A stretch of DNA of 64,000 nt, from positions 284,833,719-284,897,718 of the forward strand of contig NC_133658.1 in the NCBI RefSeq assembly GCF_037893015.1, given 5' to 3'. The translations under genes and the position numbers were made by a program. Each line of letters begins with the position of its first letter. The first letter of the stretch is position 1. This document shows positions 32,216-43,100 of this stretch, one piece after another. The notes beneath the pieces are model-generated. The model was not told the origin of the DNA and did not search any database. It saw only the letters and a program-made list of their open reading frames with translations. The DNA comes from Macrotis lagotis. Taxonomy: Eukaryota; Chordata; Mammalia; Peramelemorphia; Peramelidae.

Positions 32216-32869
32216 GCACCTCAAAAATAAAATAAAATTGTTATGCACACATTCATAGAAAATATGTTTCTATGCAGATTTCCTAGAAATTGACTTTTTT
32301 ATGTGCACTACACTAAGGGAATGAATAAGACTTCTCTTTTAGGTAGAAAGACAAAAACAAATGGAAAAGACGAGAGTAGAAGGCTCAATAAATAAAATGG
32401 AATATCATTTATATTGGAAACAAAGCAAATATTGTAGGAGGAAAAAAAGCAGCATTAACCCTAGGATGGGGCCAAGGTAGGAGTTGGGGGGAGGGGGGGA
32501 CTGGGATGAGGAAGTTGAGGAGGTTGTTTGACAAAGTCATTGTTACTAAGGAGACGATGGAACTTAGCCAATCAACACTGAATATTACTGCCTGGCACTG
32601 CCTTAGAGTCAGTAATACTTTAATGATACAATCCTGCCATCTGGTGGTAGTTGGAGGAGGCTGACATTCCAAAGCAATGACAGGGTTTTTGCCTCCCTGA
32701 ATTTTTTTAGGATTTTAACAGGTTTTTCTCTCTTAGATTTTTAACCTTGATAAACAGACAAGGATTGGTCCATAGGTAATCCAAATTAAATAATGTTCTA
32801 TCCATTGTGCAATACAGTTGTTATAGTTATTATTTTGTATTCCCAGTCAATTAACAAGAATTTCAACAT
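32216..32869. other. Unique sequence containing a strong CTCF-like site
   Basis: Repeat-free block of about 650 bp with a G-rich segment (GGGGGGAGGGGGGGA at about 32484-32500) and the CTCF-like motif listed next. A minus frame of 87 codons (32409-32672) shows no domain. Confidence 0.45.
32634..32647 (-). promoter_or_regulatory. CTCF-like core motif, 14/14
   Basis: Minus strand reads CCACCAGATGGCAG, which satisfies every position of the core CCASYAGRKGGCRS. A match of this length is expected by chance at a low but non-negligible rate over 64 kb. Occupancy cannot be judged from sequence. Confidence 0.5.
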
Positions 32870-33110
32870 TTAACAGCTTAGACACTGAATTTTTAGTCAG
32901 GAAGATAAAAAATTAAAACCCCACCTGATTCACTTACTATCCTTGGTAAAGTCATTCAATCTTTATTTTCCTCAGTTTCCTCATTGGTAAAAGGGGGATT
33001 AGAATTTCCCAGGATTGTTGTGAGGACCAAATATTTGTAAATATTTGATAATATTTGCAGAGCATCTAGTACAAATAGGCACCATATAACTATTACTCAC
33101 CAGTAGCATT
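32870..33110 (+). mobile_element. MIR-type SINE, near full length
   Basis: TAGACACTGAATTTTTAGTC, CCTCAGTTTCCTCATTGGTA, AGGATTGTTGTGAGGACCAA and GCAGAGCATCTAGTACAAAT. Confidence 0.7.
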
Positions 33111-33371
33111 GTGGTTTTTATTAAGCATTTATTAAATATCTTCTCTGTATAAGGAGCTGAAAACACAAACATAAAAACACAACCATCTCTGTCATCCAGG
33201 AGATAACCTTGAAGATGATATGTTCACTGATAAATAAATAACTACTATTAAATAACTAGGTAAATGGTGGGGATGTGGTTGGAAATGTCACTGGAATAAT
33301 CAGGACTGTCCACAAAGCAACGCAGGAAACCCAAGAAGCAGAAAAAAGGAGAAAATTCCATATTTGGGATG

Positions 33372-33610
33372 GTTGTTCAGTCATTTTCAGTAATATCAGA
33401 CTCTTCCTGACTCCATTTGGGGTTTTCTTGACAACCATAGTGCAGTGGTCTGCTATTTCTTTCTCCAGTTCATTTGAATATGAGGAAACTGAGGCAAGAG
33501 ACTTGCCCAGAGTCACACAACTAGTAAATGACTGAAGATTTGAACTCATGAAGATGAGTCTTCCTAACTGCAGGTTTGGCATTCTATCCACTGTGCCACC
33601 TAGCTGCCAA
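33372..33610 (-). mobile_element. CORE-SINE, long-tail type
   Basis: TTGTTCAGTCATTTTCAGTA...ATGAGGAAACTGAGGCAAGA...CACTGTGCCACCTAGCTGCC; complete at both ends. Confidence 0.88.
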
Positions 33611-34127
33611 TAAGGAATGGGATACAGTAGGTGCAAAGATAGAGTCAAAAATATCTAGTGTCATAGATGGGGCACCACAAATGGGTTGCTTTTCCTAGAG
33701 ATTAAAGTCCGTTAAAGGAAGTACCATGTCAACAGTCTGGAAAGCAGCTGAAGTTATAGCTTTAAATGTCAAATAGAAAAGTTTGTATTTTATGCTAATG
33801 GCATCAGGGAGTTACTGAAAGTCTTAGAGCAGAAGAGCTGCATGGTCAGACTTGTACATTAATAACATTAGTAACAATTGGCTGCTTTATGGAGGGAAGA
33901 GAAAGGATAAAGATTGACTAATCAAGAGACTTTGCAGTAATCCAAATGAGAGGTGATGAAGTCCTGGGCTAGAGAAGATGTACATGAGAAGAGAGAAGGG
34001 AGATATATATGAGAAATGCTGAGAAGGTGAAATTAATAAGATTTGTCAATATTGGGGGAGAGAGAGGGTGTGAATTAGACTAAAGGGTCAAGTATGACAT
34101 AGAAGTTGTAAAACCAGGCATCGATAA

Positions 34128-34141
34128 TGCCCTCTGGTGGT
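34128..34141 (-). promoter_or_regulatory. CTCF-like core motif, 13/14
   Basis: Minus strand reads ACCACCAGAGGGCA; the CCACCAGAGGGCA part fits CCASYAGRKGGCRS at 13 positions, with the final S replaced by T. It lies in the family D copy. Confidence 0.45.
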
Positions 34142-34285
34142 GTGAGATGATATGAATTTAAGGACAAAGATGATGTGAGATATGGTTAAAGGTCAGTTTG
34201 GAAACTGTTTAACTTTAAGCTGCCTTTGGAACCTCCATTTGGTCTGCAGTTCAGAGAAAGGAGTAGGGATGGATAGAAAGATCTA

Positions 34286-34459
34286 GGATGGGGGGCAGCT
34301 AGATGGTTCAGTGGATAGAGCACCAGTCTTGGAGTCAGGAGTCCCTGAATTCAAATCTGACCTCAGATAAATAATAATTGCCTAGCTGTGTGACCTTGGT
34401 CAAGTCACTTAACCCCACTGCCTTTAAATAAATAAAATTTTTTAAAAGAAATTTAAAAA
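34286..34459 (+). mobile_element. Marsupial CORE-SINE, A type, with target duplication
   Basis: GGGGGGCAGCTAGATGGTTC...CACTTAACCCCACTGCCTTT + A-rich tail. AGAAAGATCTA at 34275-34285 and AGAAAGACCTA at 34460-34470 form an 11-bp duplication with one mismatch. Confidence 0.9.
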
Positions 34460-35219
34460 AGAAAGACCTACAATGTAGCTGCATAGAGATAGCTGGATCA
34501 GCAGAAGCTAAAGAAATCACTGAAAGACAGTATTTAGAGAGAAGCAGGGACACAGAGCAGAATCCTGGACCATACCTACACATGAAGAGTGGATACTAAT
34601 GAGGAATTCACAATGAGTATTGGTCTAATATTTACAAAGAAAGCTATGACAGGAAAAATGTCCCCCAAACCTAGGGACAAAACCCAGAGTATCCAGAAGA
34701 GTAAGTAATGAATAGTAGAAAATTCTGTAGAGAGTAAAAGAAAGGTAAAGATTAAGAAAAGTTCACAGGATTTACAAATAAGGAGATCATTGGAGACCTT
34801 GGAAAGAAAAATTTCAGTCAAGTGTGCAAGAGAGACCAGAGAAAGTGAATAGGAATCAGAAAAGTAAAGGCAAAAAACAGCTTTTTCTAAGAGTTGATAA
34901 TAAGGTCAAGTGAAGGATTTTGTTTTTGTTTGTGGATTTTTTTTAAGATTGAGGAGTCTCTAGACATATAAAAGACAATAGAGAAGGAGTTAGTAAATAA
35001 GGAGAGGCTGAAAATTAGGAAAAAGGAAATGATCAAAAAGTCAAGCTTCTGGTAGACAGAGAAGGGGATCATGTCAAAAATACAAGCAGAATAATAATAA
35101 TAATCCATATCTAGGGAATTTTGAGATTTATTAGTTTCTTCTCAACAAGTTATAGTTCTTCACTTCTCTCCTGGAAAGGATCTTGACTATTCAGATTTCT
35201 CCTCTATGTCCCAGAAGTC

Positions 35220-35290
35220 TTTTCTTTTCTTTAATTTATATTTTATTTTTTCCAATTACATATAAAGACCATTTGTAACATTAGTGGGAT
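35220..35290 (-). mobile_element. L1 3'-terminal scrap
   Basis: ATTTTATTTTTTCCAATTAC then ATATAAAGACCATTTGTAAC is the reversed terminal piece of a marsupial L1/HAL1-type 3' end. Confidence 0.5.
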
Positions 35291-35294
35291 TTTG

Positions 35295-35973
35295 CTTTTT
35301 TTTTACTTTGGGTTCAATAATTGAAGAACTGCAAATTAAAACAACTCAAAAGTACCAAATCACAACCAATATGAAAGAAAAAGAAAATAATAAATGTTGA
35401 AAGGGATGTGGAAAATTGGGACAATAATGCATTGTTGATGGAGAGGTGAACTAATCCAACCATTCTGAATAGTAATTTGGAACTATACCTAAAGGGCTAT
35501 AAAACTGTTGCATACCGCTTGACCCAGCAATACCACTACTAGGTCTACACACCAAGGAGATAAAAGAGAAAAAGAACCCCATGTGCAAAACTATATATAG
35601 CAGCTCCTTTTTTGATTAAAAAAAATTGGAAATTGAAATGTTCATTAATTAAATGATGTTCGAACAATTTTAGATTCTGATTGTGATGGAAAACTACTTG
35701 GTATAAGAAATAACAAGCAAAATGCTTTTAGAAAAGCCTGAGAAGACCTATATGAACTGATACAAAAAGAAAGTAACAGAACTAGGAAAATATTTTACAT
35801 AGTAATAGCAATACCATATGATGCACAACTACAAATAACTTTGTTATTCTGATCAACACAATGATCCACCACATCACCAAAGGACCCATGATATAAAATG
35901 CTATCCACTTCCAGATAGAAATTAAAACACTTTTTCCCCTTTAAAAAATCAAAATAAAATAAAATTTGAGTTC

Positions 35974-36042
<69 letters not shown>

Positions 36043-36460
36043 TCCCTCCCTTTTCCACTCATTGAGAAAGAAAGTAATAAAGTAATTTGATGTTCAGTCA
36101 TGCAAAATATATTACTATTTTAGTTCCATTTCTCTGATAGACTTATGATAAAGAATGCTCTCTATTCCAAAAAATAAGTTGATGGTGTCTGAATACAGAC
36201 TGAAGCACTTTTTTCCCCCTCACTTTATTTTTCTTGATGTTTCCCTTTTTTAGTTGGGGGGGGTTGTTTATTTTTACAACATGTCTATTGTAATAATGTG
36301 TTTCATGGTTACACATTTTTAACCAACAAGTAATTTGCTTTCTCAAAGTGGGCAGTGAGGTGGGAGGAAGGGAGAGAATTTGAAACAAGATTTTGGAAGT
36401 AAATATTAAAACTTGCTTTTTACATGTAACTAGAATTTAAAAATGTAAAAATAAAAAATA
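35295..36460 (+). mobile_element. L1 3' end with internal (TC)n tract
   Basis: Ordered L1 landmarks: GAACTGCAAATTAAAACAAC, TGCATTGTTGATGGAGAGGT, CCAACCATTCTGAATAGTAA, GCTTGACCCAGCAATACCAC, ACCCATGATATAAAATGCTA; then (TC)n; then GAATGCTCTCTATTCCAAAA and AATTTGAAACAAGATTTTGG, ending ACATGTAACTAGAATTTAAA. The reading frame of ORF2 is not visible, so the copy is 5' truncated. Confidence 0.8.
35977..36041. repeat. (TC)n microsatellite inside L1 3' region
   Basis: About 32 perfect TC units followed by CTTCCCTCCC. Confidence 0.95.
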
Positions 36461-36474
36461 GAACAATAATGTTT

Positions 36475-36790
36475 CACCACATCATATTGTGAAAGAAAAC
36501 AGACCAAAAAAAAAAACCAAGAAAAACAAAGTTAACAAAAAGCATGTTTCAGTCTGCATTCAGACTCCATCACTTCCTTCTCTGGAGACGAATAGCATTT
36601 TTCACTATAAGTCTTTTGGAATTGTCTTTGATCATTGTATTGCTGGGAATAGTTAAATCATTCATAACTTCTCATTGTATATATTTCTGTTACAATGTTC
36701 TCTGTATACAATGTTCTCTTTGTTCTGTTCATTTCACTTTGCTCAGTTCATATAAGTCTTCCAGGTTTTTCTGAGAGCATCCTGCTTATC
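36475..36790 (-). mobile_element. L1/HAL1 3' region, opposite orientation
   Basis: GTTTCAGTCTGCATTCAGAC, ATAAGTCTTTTGGAATTGTC and CCAGGTTTTTCTGAGAGCAT are the complement of L1 3' phrases that occur in plus orientation just upstream. The two copies form a tail-facing pair. Confidence 0.7.
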
Positions 36791-36892
36791 ATTTCTTTTC
36801 TTTTTTAATTTAAATATTTTAATTTATTTGTTTTTCCAACAACATTTAATGGCAGTTTTCAACAATCATTTTTAATATTTTTTTTAATTTTT

Positions 36893-37026
36893 CAAGGTAA
36901 TGGAGTTAAATGACTTGCCCAAAGTCACACAGCTAAGTAAGCATTAAGTGTCTGAGATCAAATTTGAACTCAGATCCACCTGACTCCAGAGCTGGTGCTC
37001 TATCTACCATGTCACCTAGCTGCCCC
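36893..37026 (-). mobile_element. CORE-SINE, A type
   Basis: TCAAGGTAATGGAGTTAAAT, GCATTAAGTGTCTGAGATCA, CTATCTACCATGTCACCTAG, CTGCCCCC. Older than the A-type copies with intact duplications. Confidence 0.85.
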
Positions 37027-37555
37027 CAGTCACTTTTGTTGCAAGGTTTTGAGTTTCACATTTTTCTCCTTCCATCCCTTCTCTATCCTTCCCCCTGATA
37101 GAAAGCAATCTAATATAGGCTCTACATGTGTAATTATGCTAAATATAGATCCATATTAATCATGTTGTGAAAGAAGAATCAAATCCAAATGTAAGAAAAA
37201 AATTTTGAGAGAGAAAAAATAGCATAGTACATAAGACAACTTTTAAAAATTGAAGAAAGTAGGCTTTGGTTTGCATTTAATCTCCACAGTTTCCTCTCTG
37301 GATATGGATGGTATTTTCCAACACAAATCTATTGGAATTGTCTTTGATTATTGTACTTTTAAATGAACAAGTTCATCATAGTTGATCATTGCCCAGTGTT
37401 GTTGCTAGTGTGAATAATGTTTTTCTGGTTGTGCTCATTTCGTTCAGCATCAGTTCATAGAAGTTTTTCCAGGCTTTTCTAAAGTCCCATCCTTCATGAT
37501 TTTTTATAGAATAATAGTGTTACTCAATTAGGTTTAGAAATCTATGTTACCCCAG
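37027..37555 (-). mobile_element. L1/HAL1 3' region
   Basis: TTGAGTTTCACATTTTTCTC, TTCCCCCTGATAGAAAGCAA, ATTGGAATTGTCTTTGATTA and CGTTCAGCATCAGTTCATAG, reverse orientation. Confidence 0.7.
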
Positions 37556-38105
37556 AGGAAAACAGGAGAGGAAAGAGATGGGAGAAAGGAGATGGGGGGG
37601 AGCTGGGGGGTGTAGGTGATAGAAAATTGTGGGAGAGGGCATTTAAGTATAACACACTTTTGAGGAGGGACAGGGTAAAAGTAGAGAGAGAATAGAGCAA
37701 ATGGGGATGGGGAAGAATAGGATGGCGGGAAATGCTGCTAGCAATAGCAGCTGTGGGATAAAAATATTAAAGCAATTTCTCTGATGGACCTATGATAAAG
37801 AATGCTATCCTTTCCAAAGAAGGAGCTGACAGTCTCTGAATACAGACTGAAGCACATTTTTTTTCCTTTCTTTTCTTGATGTTTCTCTTTCGTAGTGGGG
37901 GGGTGAATTATGTTTACTTTTACAACATTATTGTAATAATGTGCTCTATGACTAACATTTCTAACTAACACCAAGTAATTTGCTTTCTCAATGTGGGGAG
38001 TGGAGTGGGAGGAAAGGAGAGAATGTGAAATTCAAGGTTTTGGAAGTAAATGTTGAAAATTGCTTTTGCATGTAGCTAGGGTAAAAAAGATAAAAATTAA
38101 AAAAT
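37556..38105 (+). mobile_element. HAL1-like 3' UTR
   Basis: GAGAGGAAAGAGATGGGAGA, CACTTTTGAGGAGGGACAGG, GAAGAATAGGATGGCGGGAA and ATGTTGAAAATTGCTTTTGC. The same sequence in reverse occupies 40,130-41,300 in the larger HAL1-like element. Confidence 0.7.
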
Positions 38106-38300
38106 AGAACAATGGTGCTTCATCACATTCATATATCACAATTTGTTCAATCATTCCCCAATTGATGGGCATCTCCTCAATTTCTATTCTTTGCCTCCAC
38201 AAAAAGCTGTTCATCATTTCTTTATAGCACAAAAGTGTAGCAATTTGTTTGGTTATTCTGCAATTGATGGGCATCCCCTTAATTCCCAGAAGCCTTTCAC
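38106..38300 (-). mobile_element. L1 3' region fragment with internal duplication
   Basis: CAATCATTCCCCAATTGATG then GGCATCTCCTCAATTTCTAT, and again GTTATTCTGCAATTGATGGG CATCCCCTTAATTCCC. The AATTGATGGGCAT segment occurs twice about 85 bp apart. Confidence 0.65.
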
Positions 38301-38444
38301 CTTGAAAGATACTTCCACTTCTGTTGTCTCCTCACCCAGGAAGATTCTTCTATTTTGAAGCCTTATCTTCTAACTTATGAATTCCCCCTAGATCCTTTAA
38401 ATAGCTTCTCCTTTTCTCTCTCCTTTTTTTTCAGCTCCTTTTTT

Positions 38445-38560
38445 TATATATTATCTTTCTCCATTAGAGTAAAGTTCCTGTTTGCATTAATATTTCCAGT
38501 GCTTATTAGTACTGAGCCTATGATTAGTACTTAATAAAGGTTGTCTTGAGTAACTCAGTG
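38445..38560 (+). mobile_element. L2 3' tail fragment
   Basis: GAGTAAAGTTCCTGTTTGCA...ACTGAGCCTATGATTAGTAC...TTAATAAAGGTTGTCTTGAG. Confidence 0.5.
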
Positions 38561-38569
38561 TGGCAGATA

Positions 38570-38815
38570 GCATATGATCCTCATTTTACAAAGAAGCTAG
38601 GACTCAGAAAAATCATAGGATCATAGAACTGGAGCTCAAAAGGACCTCAGAAGTCATATTTCCAACACTGTCATTTTAAAGATGAGAGAACTGAAGCTTG
38701 AGCATAAGTGAGTTGACTAAGATTACACAGGTAGGCAGAATCAGAAACATCATTTGAACCCAGATTCTCTGACTTTGGAGATAATTCTCTTTACACTGTA
38801 CCACAAAGCTTGTTC
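38570..38815 (-). mobile_element. MIR-related SINE
   Basis: CATAGAACTGGAGCTCAAAA, GTCATTTTAAAGATGAGAGA, AAGATTACACAGGTAGGCAG and TTTGAACCCAGATTCTCTGA. Confidence 0.6.
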
Positions 38816-38824
38816 TAGGAAAAT

Positions 38825-39250
38825 AAAATGCAGAGGGAAAAGTCCCATACATATAAAAATATTTCTAAGTCTTTTTTTGTAATAGCAAAGAGTTGGAAAG
38901 AAAGTGAGTGTCCATTGATAGGAGAATGGCTGAACAATTTATGGTATCTGCATGTAAAAGATGATTACTGGATCATAAGAAATTATATATATGAAGAATT
39001 CAGAAAAACATAAATAGACTTAGACCAAGATTTCCTAACCTAACTCCTGTGAATTTGTTTAATATTCTTATAACTATATTTCAATGTAATTGGGTTCCTG
39101 TGTATTTTATTTTATAAATTAATACCATACTCTTCTGAAAAGGAGTCAAGATTTCACCAAAACTGCCAAAGGATCATGATACCAAAATAAAATAAAACCT
39201 AAGAATTCCTTATTTATGTGAACTGATGCAAAGAAAAACCAGGAAAACAA
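38825..39250 (+). mobile_element. L1 3' region fragment
   Basis: TTTTTTGTAATAGCAAAGAG, TCCATTGATAGGAGAATGGC, TGAACAATTTATGGTATCTG, and after an AT-rich insertion TGTGAACTGATGCAAAGAAA. Confidence 0.65.
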
Positions 39251-39399
39251 TTTATAAAATGATTCTAATAATGAAAGGAAAGTCATAATGAAATATTTCA
39301 GAATTCAGATCAATGAGACAATCAATGGTAATTTAAGATGATAGATCTAATCACCAGACTGGTAGAGAGGTGAAAGATTCAAGGTTGGCAATGTGGCTT

Positions 39400-39930
39400 A
39401 CATTTTCTTTTTTTCAAATAAAATTTTACTGATAATTTTGTTTTTACATAGCCTATATTTTCCCTCCTCCTACTTTCTCTCTAATAAGGAAGAAGGAAGA
39501 ATTTTTAAAAACATTAAATATGACATAAAATATTAAAATAAAGAATATTTTTAAAAAGAAAAGAGAAAACATGATCAACAAAAGCAATCAATGTACATAA
39601 ACAAATCTAAAAATATAAGCAATATTCCACTCTCATGGACCTACAACTTCTGCAAAGGAGTAGTGAGAAGTGCCTTCTCAAGTTTCTCTTTTGCTGTCAT
39701 TCTTTTTCTTTGGAATTTATTTTGTGATTATTATTCTTCCCACTTACATTGTTGTACTCCTTGAGTCAATTGTTTTCTCAGATTTGTTTACTTCAATATG
39801 TATCAGTTCATGTCTTTCGATGATTTATTTATCACATTCATCATTGTAATTTCAGAAGTACCTCTGAAGTTTCAGTAATTACATTCATATATTACAACTT
39901 ATTTAGAAATTCCCTCAGTGCCTCAAAGAT
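39400..39930 (-). mobile_element. L1-type 3' region
   Basis: AAAATTTTACTGATAATTTT, GCAATATTCCACTCTCATGG, GAGTAGTGAGAAGTGCCTTC, TCAATATGTATCAGTTCATG; reverse orientation. Confidence 0.6.
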
Positions 39931-40109
39931 GATGTTATAAACTTATCAATTTTTAACTAGAAGGGACCTTAAAAGTCAATTTCAACCGACTCTTCTTACA
40001 AATAAAGAAACTAGGGCAAGGAGAGATTAAATAGATTTTAATATATATATATAATAACTTGACACTGTTTTATGATTTCTAAAACTTTTTGTATGATGAG
40101 TAATTATTT

Positions 40110-43100
40110 TCTTTTATTTTTTCCTCTTTTTACATGCAAAGGTAAGTTTTAATACTTCTAAAACCTTGAGTTCCAAATTCTCTCTCTCCTTCCCACTCCA
40201 TTCCACCTCAAGTTACTTGATATACGTTAAAAATGTGTAGTCATGAAAAATATAACCACAATAGTCATATTGTAAAAGTAAACATAACTCCCCCAAAAAA
40301 AGAGAAACCTCAAGAAAAATGAAGTTTAAAAAAACTATACTGCAATCTGTATTTAGACACCATTGTCTTTGGGATGGATAATATTCTTTAATCATTAAGT
40401 CCTTCAGAGTTCTCTTGGGTCACAGCATTGCTGAGAGAAGGGATACAGAACATTTCCCATTGTATCTGCTCATGTAAGTTTTTTACTGAGAGCATCCTTT
40501 TCATCATTTCCCAACACAGAACAACATTTCATCTCAATCACATATTACAATTTATTCAGTCATTCCTCAACCGATGGGCATTCCCTCAATCTCTAACTCC
40601 CTGTCATGAGAAAAGAGTTGCTATAAATTTCCCTATATATATAGTTTTTCCTTTCCATATTTCATCTCTTCTGGAATATAGACCTAGCAGCAGCACCACT
40701 AGACCAAAGAATAAGGCATAGTTTTATAGCCTTTTGGGTATAGTTCCAAATTACTTTACAGAATTGTTGAGTCATTTCTCTGCTCCTTCAGTGTTGTAAT
40801 TTCCCTACATCTCTTACAACATTTGCCATTCTCTCCTTCTGTCCTATTAACCAATTCAATAGATGTAAGGTAGTACTTCATAATTGTTCCAGTTAGAATT
40901 TCTCCTAATAATAGTGAGTTAGGACATTTTAAAAATGATTTAAATAGATTGCATTGATAAATTGAAAACTCTTCACATTTCATCTGAAAACTGTTCATAT
41001 TTTTTGATCCATTGGGGAAAGGCTTTTATTTTTTATAAATTTGATTCAATTCTTTATGTTAGAGAAATTAGATCTTTACCAGAGAAATTTGTTTCAATAT
41101 TTTTTTCTCAGTTACTATTGCTATCTATATTTCCCTCCATCCTATTCTCCCCCCATTTATTCTATTCTTTCTCTTTTCACCCTATCCCTCCTCAAAAGTG
41201 TTTTGCATCTGACTACTCCTTCACACAATCTTCCCTACTTTCAATCACCCCCCACCCCCTTTCTCCCATCCCTTTCCTCTCCTACTTTCTTTTAGGGTCA
41301 GATAGATTTCTGTACCCAATTGAGTGTGTATATTATTCCCTCTCTGAGTCAATTCCAATGAGAGAACTTTCCCCACTCATCCATTCCACAACAAAAGCTT
41401 TTTCTTGCTTCTTTTATGTGAAATAATTTACCCCATTCTATCTCTCCCTTTCCCTTTCTCTCAGTATACTCCTCTCTTGCCCATTTAATTTCATCTTTTT
41501 AATATATTATCCCTTCAAATGCAAATCCCACCTGAACCTTGTCTATATATGCTCCACACTAATAAATGAGAAAGTTCATATGAGTTAATATCATCTTCCC
41601 ATACAGGAATATAAACAAATCAACATCATTAAGTCCTTTATGATTTACTTTTCCTGTTTATATGCTTCACTTGAGTCTTAGATTTGAAGATGAAATTTTC
41701 TGTTCAGCTCTGGTTGTTTCATCACAAAAGTTTGAAAGTTCCCTATGTCATCAAATGTCTATCTTTTCCCCTGAAAAAGTATGTTCAGTTTTACTGATAG
41801 TTGATTCTTGGTTTTGATTCAAGCTATTTTGCCTTCCAGAATATCATATTACAAGCCCTATGATCCTTTAATGTAGAAGCTGCTAAATCTTGTGTTATCC
41901 TGATTGTGGCTCCACAATATTTGAATTGTTTCTTTCTGGCTGTTTGCAATAGTTATTCCTTGACTTGGGAGCTCTAAAATTTGGTTATAATATTCCTGGC
42001 AGTTTTCATTTTAGGATCTCTTTCAGGAGGTGATTGGTGGATTCTTTCCATTTCTATTTTATCTTCTGCTTCTAGAATATCAAGGCAATTTTCCTTGATA
42101 ATTTCTTGAAAATGATGTCCAGGTCTTTGTTTTTTTTTTTGGTTAAGGCTTTCAGGTTGCCCAAAATTTTTTAAATTATCACTTCTGGATCTGTTTTCTA
42201 GGTCAATTGTTTTTCCAATGAGATATTTCACATTTCTTCTATTTTTTTATTCTTTTGGCTTTGTTTTACTTTTTCTTGATTTTCACAAACTCAGTAGCTT
42301 TCCTTTACTCCATTCTATTATCCTAAGGAAATATTTTCTTAGGGAACTTTTGTATTTCCTTTTCCATTTGACCAATTCTGCTTTTTTAATGCATTCTTCT
42401 CCTCATTGTGGCTTTTTTGACCATGTTTTCCATTTGGCTCAGTCTGGTTTTTAAGATATTTTCTTCAGTATTTTTTTGTATCTCTTTCACCAAGCTGCTG
42501 ACTCAGTCTTCAGGATTTTTCCACATAATTCTCATTTCTCTTTCCAATTTTTCCTCTACCTCCCTTAGTTGATTTTCAAAATCTTTTTTGAGCTCTTCCA
42601 TGGTCTGAAGCTTTAGAGGATTTTTACACGCTGTTTTCAGAGATATCCCACTGACCTGCAAGTTTTTAATTCCTCAAAGGTCTTATGAGAAGCTATGATT
42701 GCTCTCCTGGCCTGTACTCTGATTTGTGGATGAAAACAAGCACTCCTCTCTTCCCTTGAACTGTGAGGAAGGCTCCTGTTCTTCTACAGCAGTAAACTCT
42801 GTGGTGCTCAAGCTCCTCTTCCTGGAACTGTGTCCCCAGACTGAAACTAAGATCTGAATATAGGCAAAACAACAGAGTTCGGCCTCAATGATAGTAAAGA
42901 TACCCTATAATCCCTCCCATCCCCTTACTGTCTGTGAGATGATAGCTCTGAAAACAGCTGCCATTTCTGATTCAATAGCTCCCAAAGCTAGCTCTTGATC
43001 TGCTGGGGTTAGGTTTGCACTGTTGAAGCCTGTGCTGGACTATGCTCCACTCTTACCCCACTGTGGCAGAGTTTTCCTGACGACCTTTCAAGTTGTCTTT

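Larger units (their letters stand above)
33115..35105 (+). repeat. Longest copy of dispersed repeat family D (about 1.6 kb without inserted SINEs)
   Basis: Begins TTTTATTAAGCATTTATTAA and carries the later motifs ACAGTCTGGAAAGCAGCTGA, GAGACTTTGCAGTAATCCAA, ATGAGAGGTGATGAAGTCCT and TGTTTTTGTTTGTGGATTTT. Two SINEs interrupt it (33372-33610, 34289-34460). No protein motif is visible on either strand; frames of 130 codons (33256-33648 minus) and less run across the inserted SINE. Family identity is unresolved: possibly the non-coding part of an old LINE or LTR element. Confidence 0.5.

Noticed and set aside
33256..33648. 130-codon minus-strand frame
   Set aside because: Runs through the inserted long-tail SINE and its flanks.
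40962..41426. 154-codon plus-strand frame
   Set aside because: Lies antisense within the 3' UTR of the HAL1-like element.
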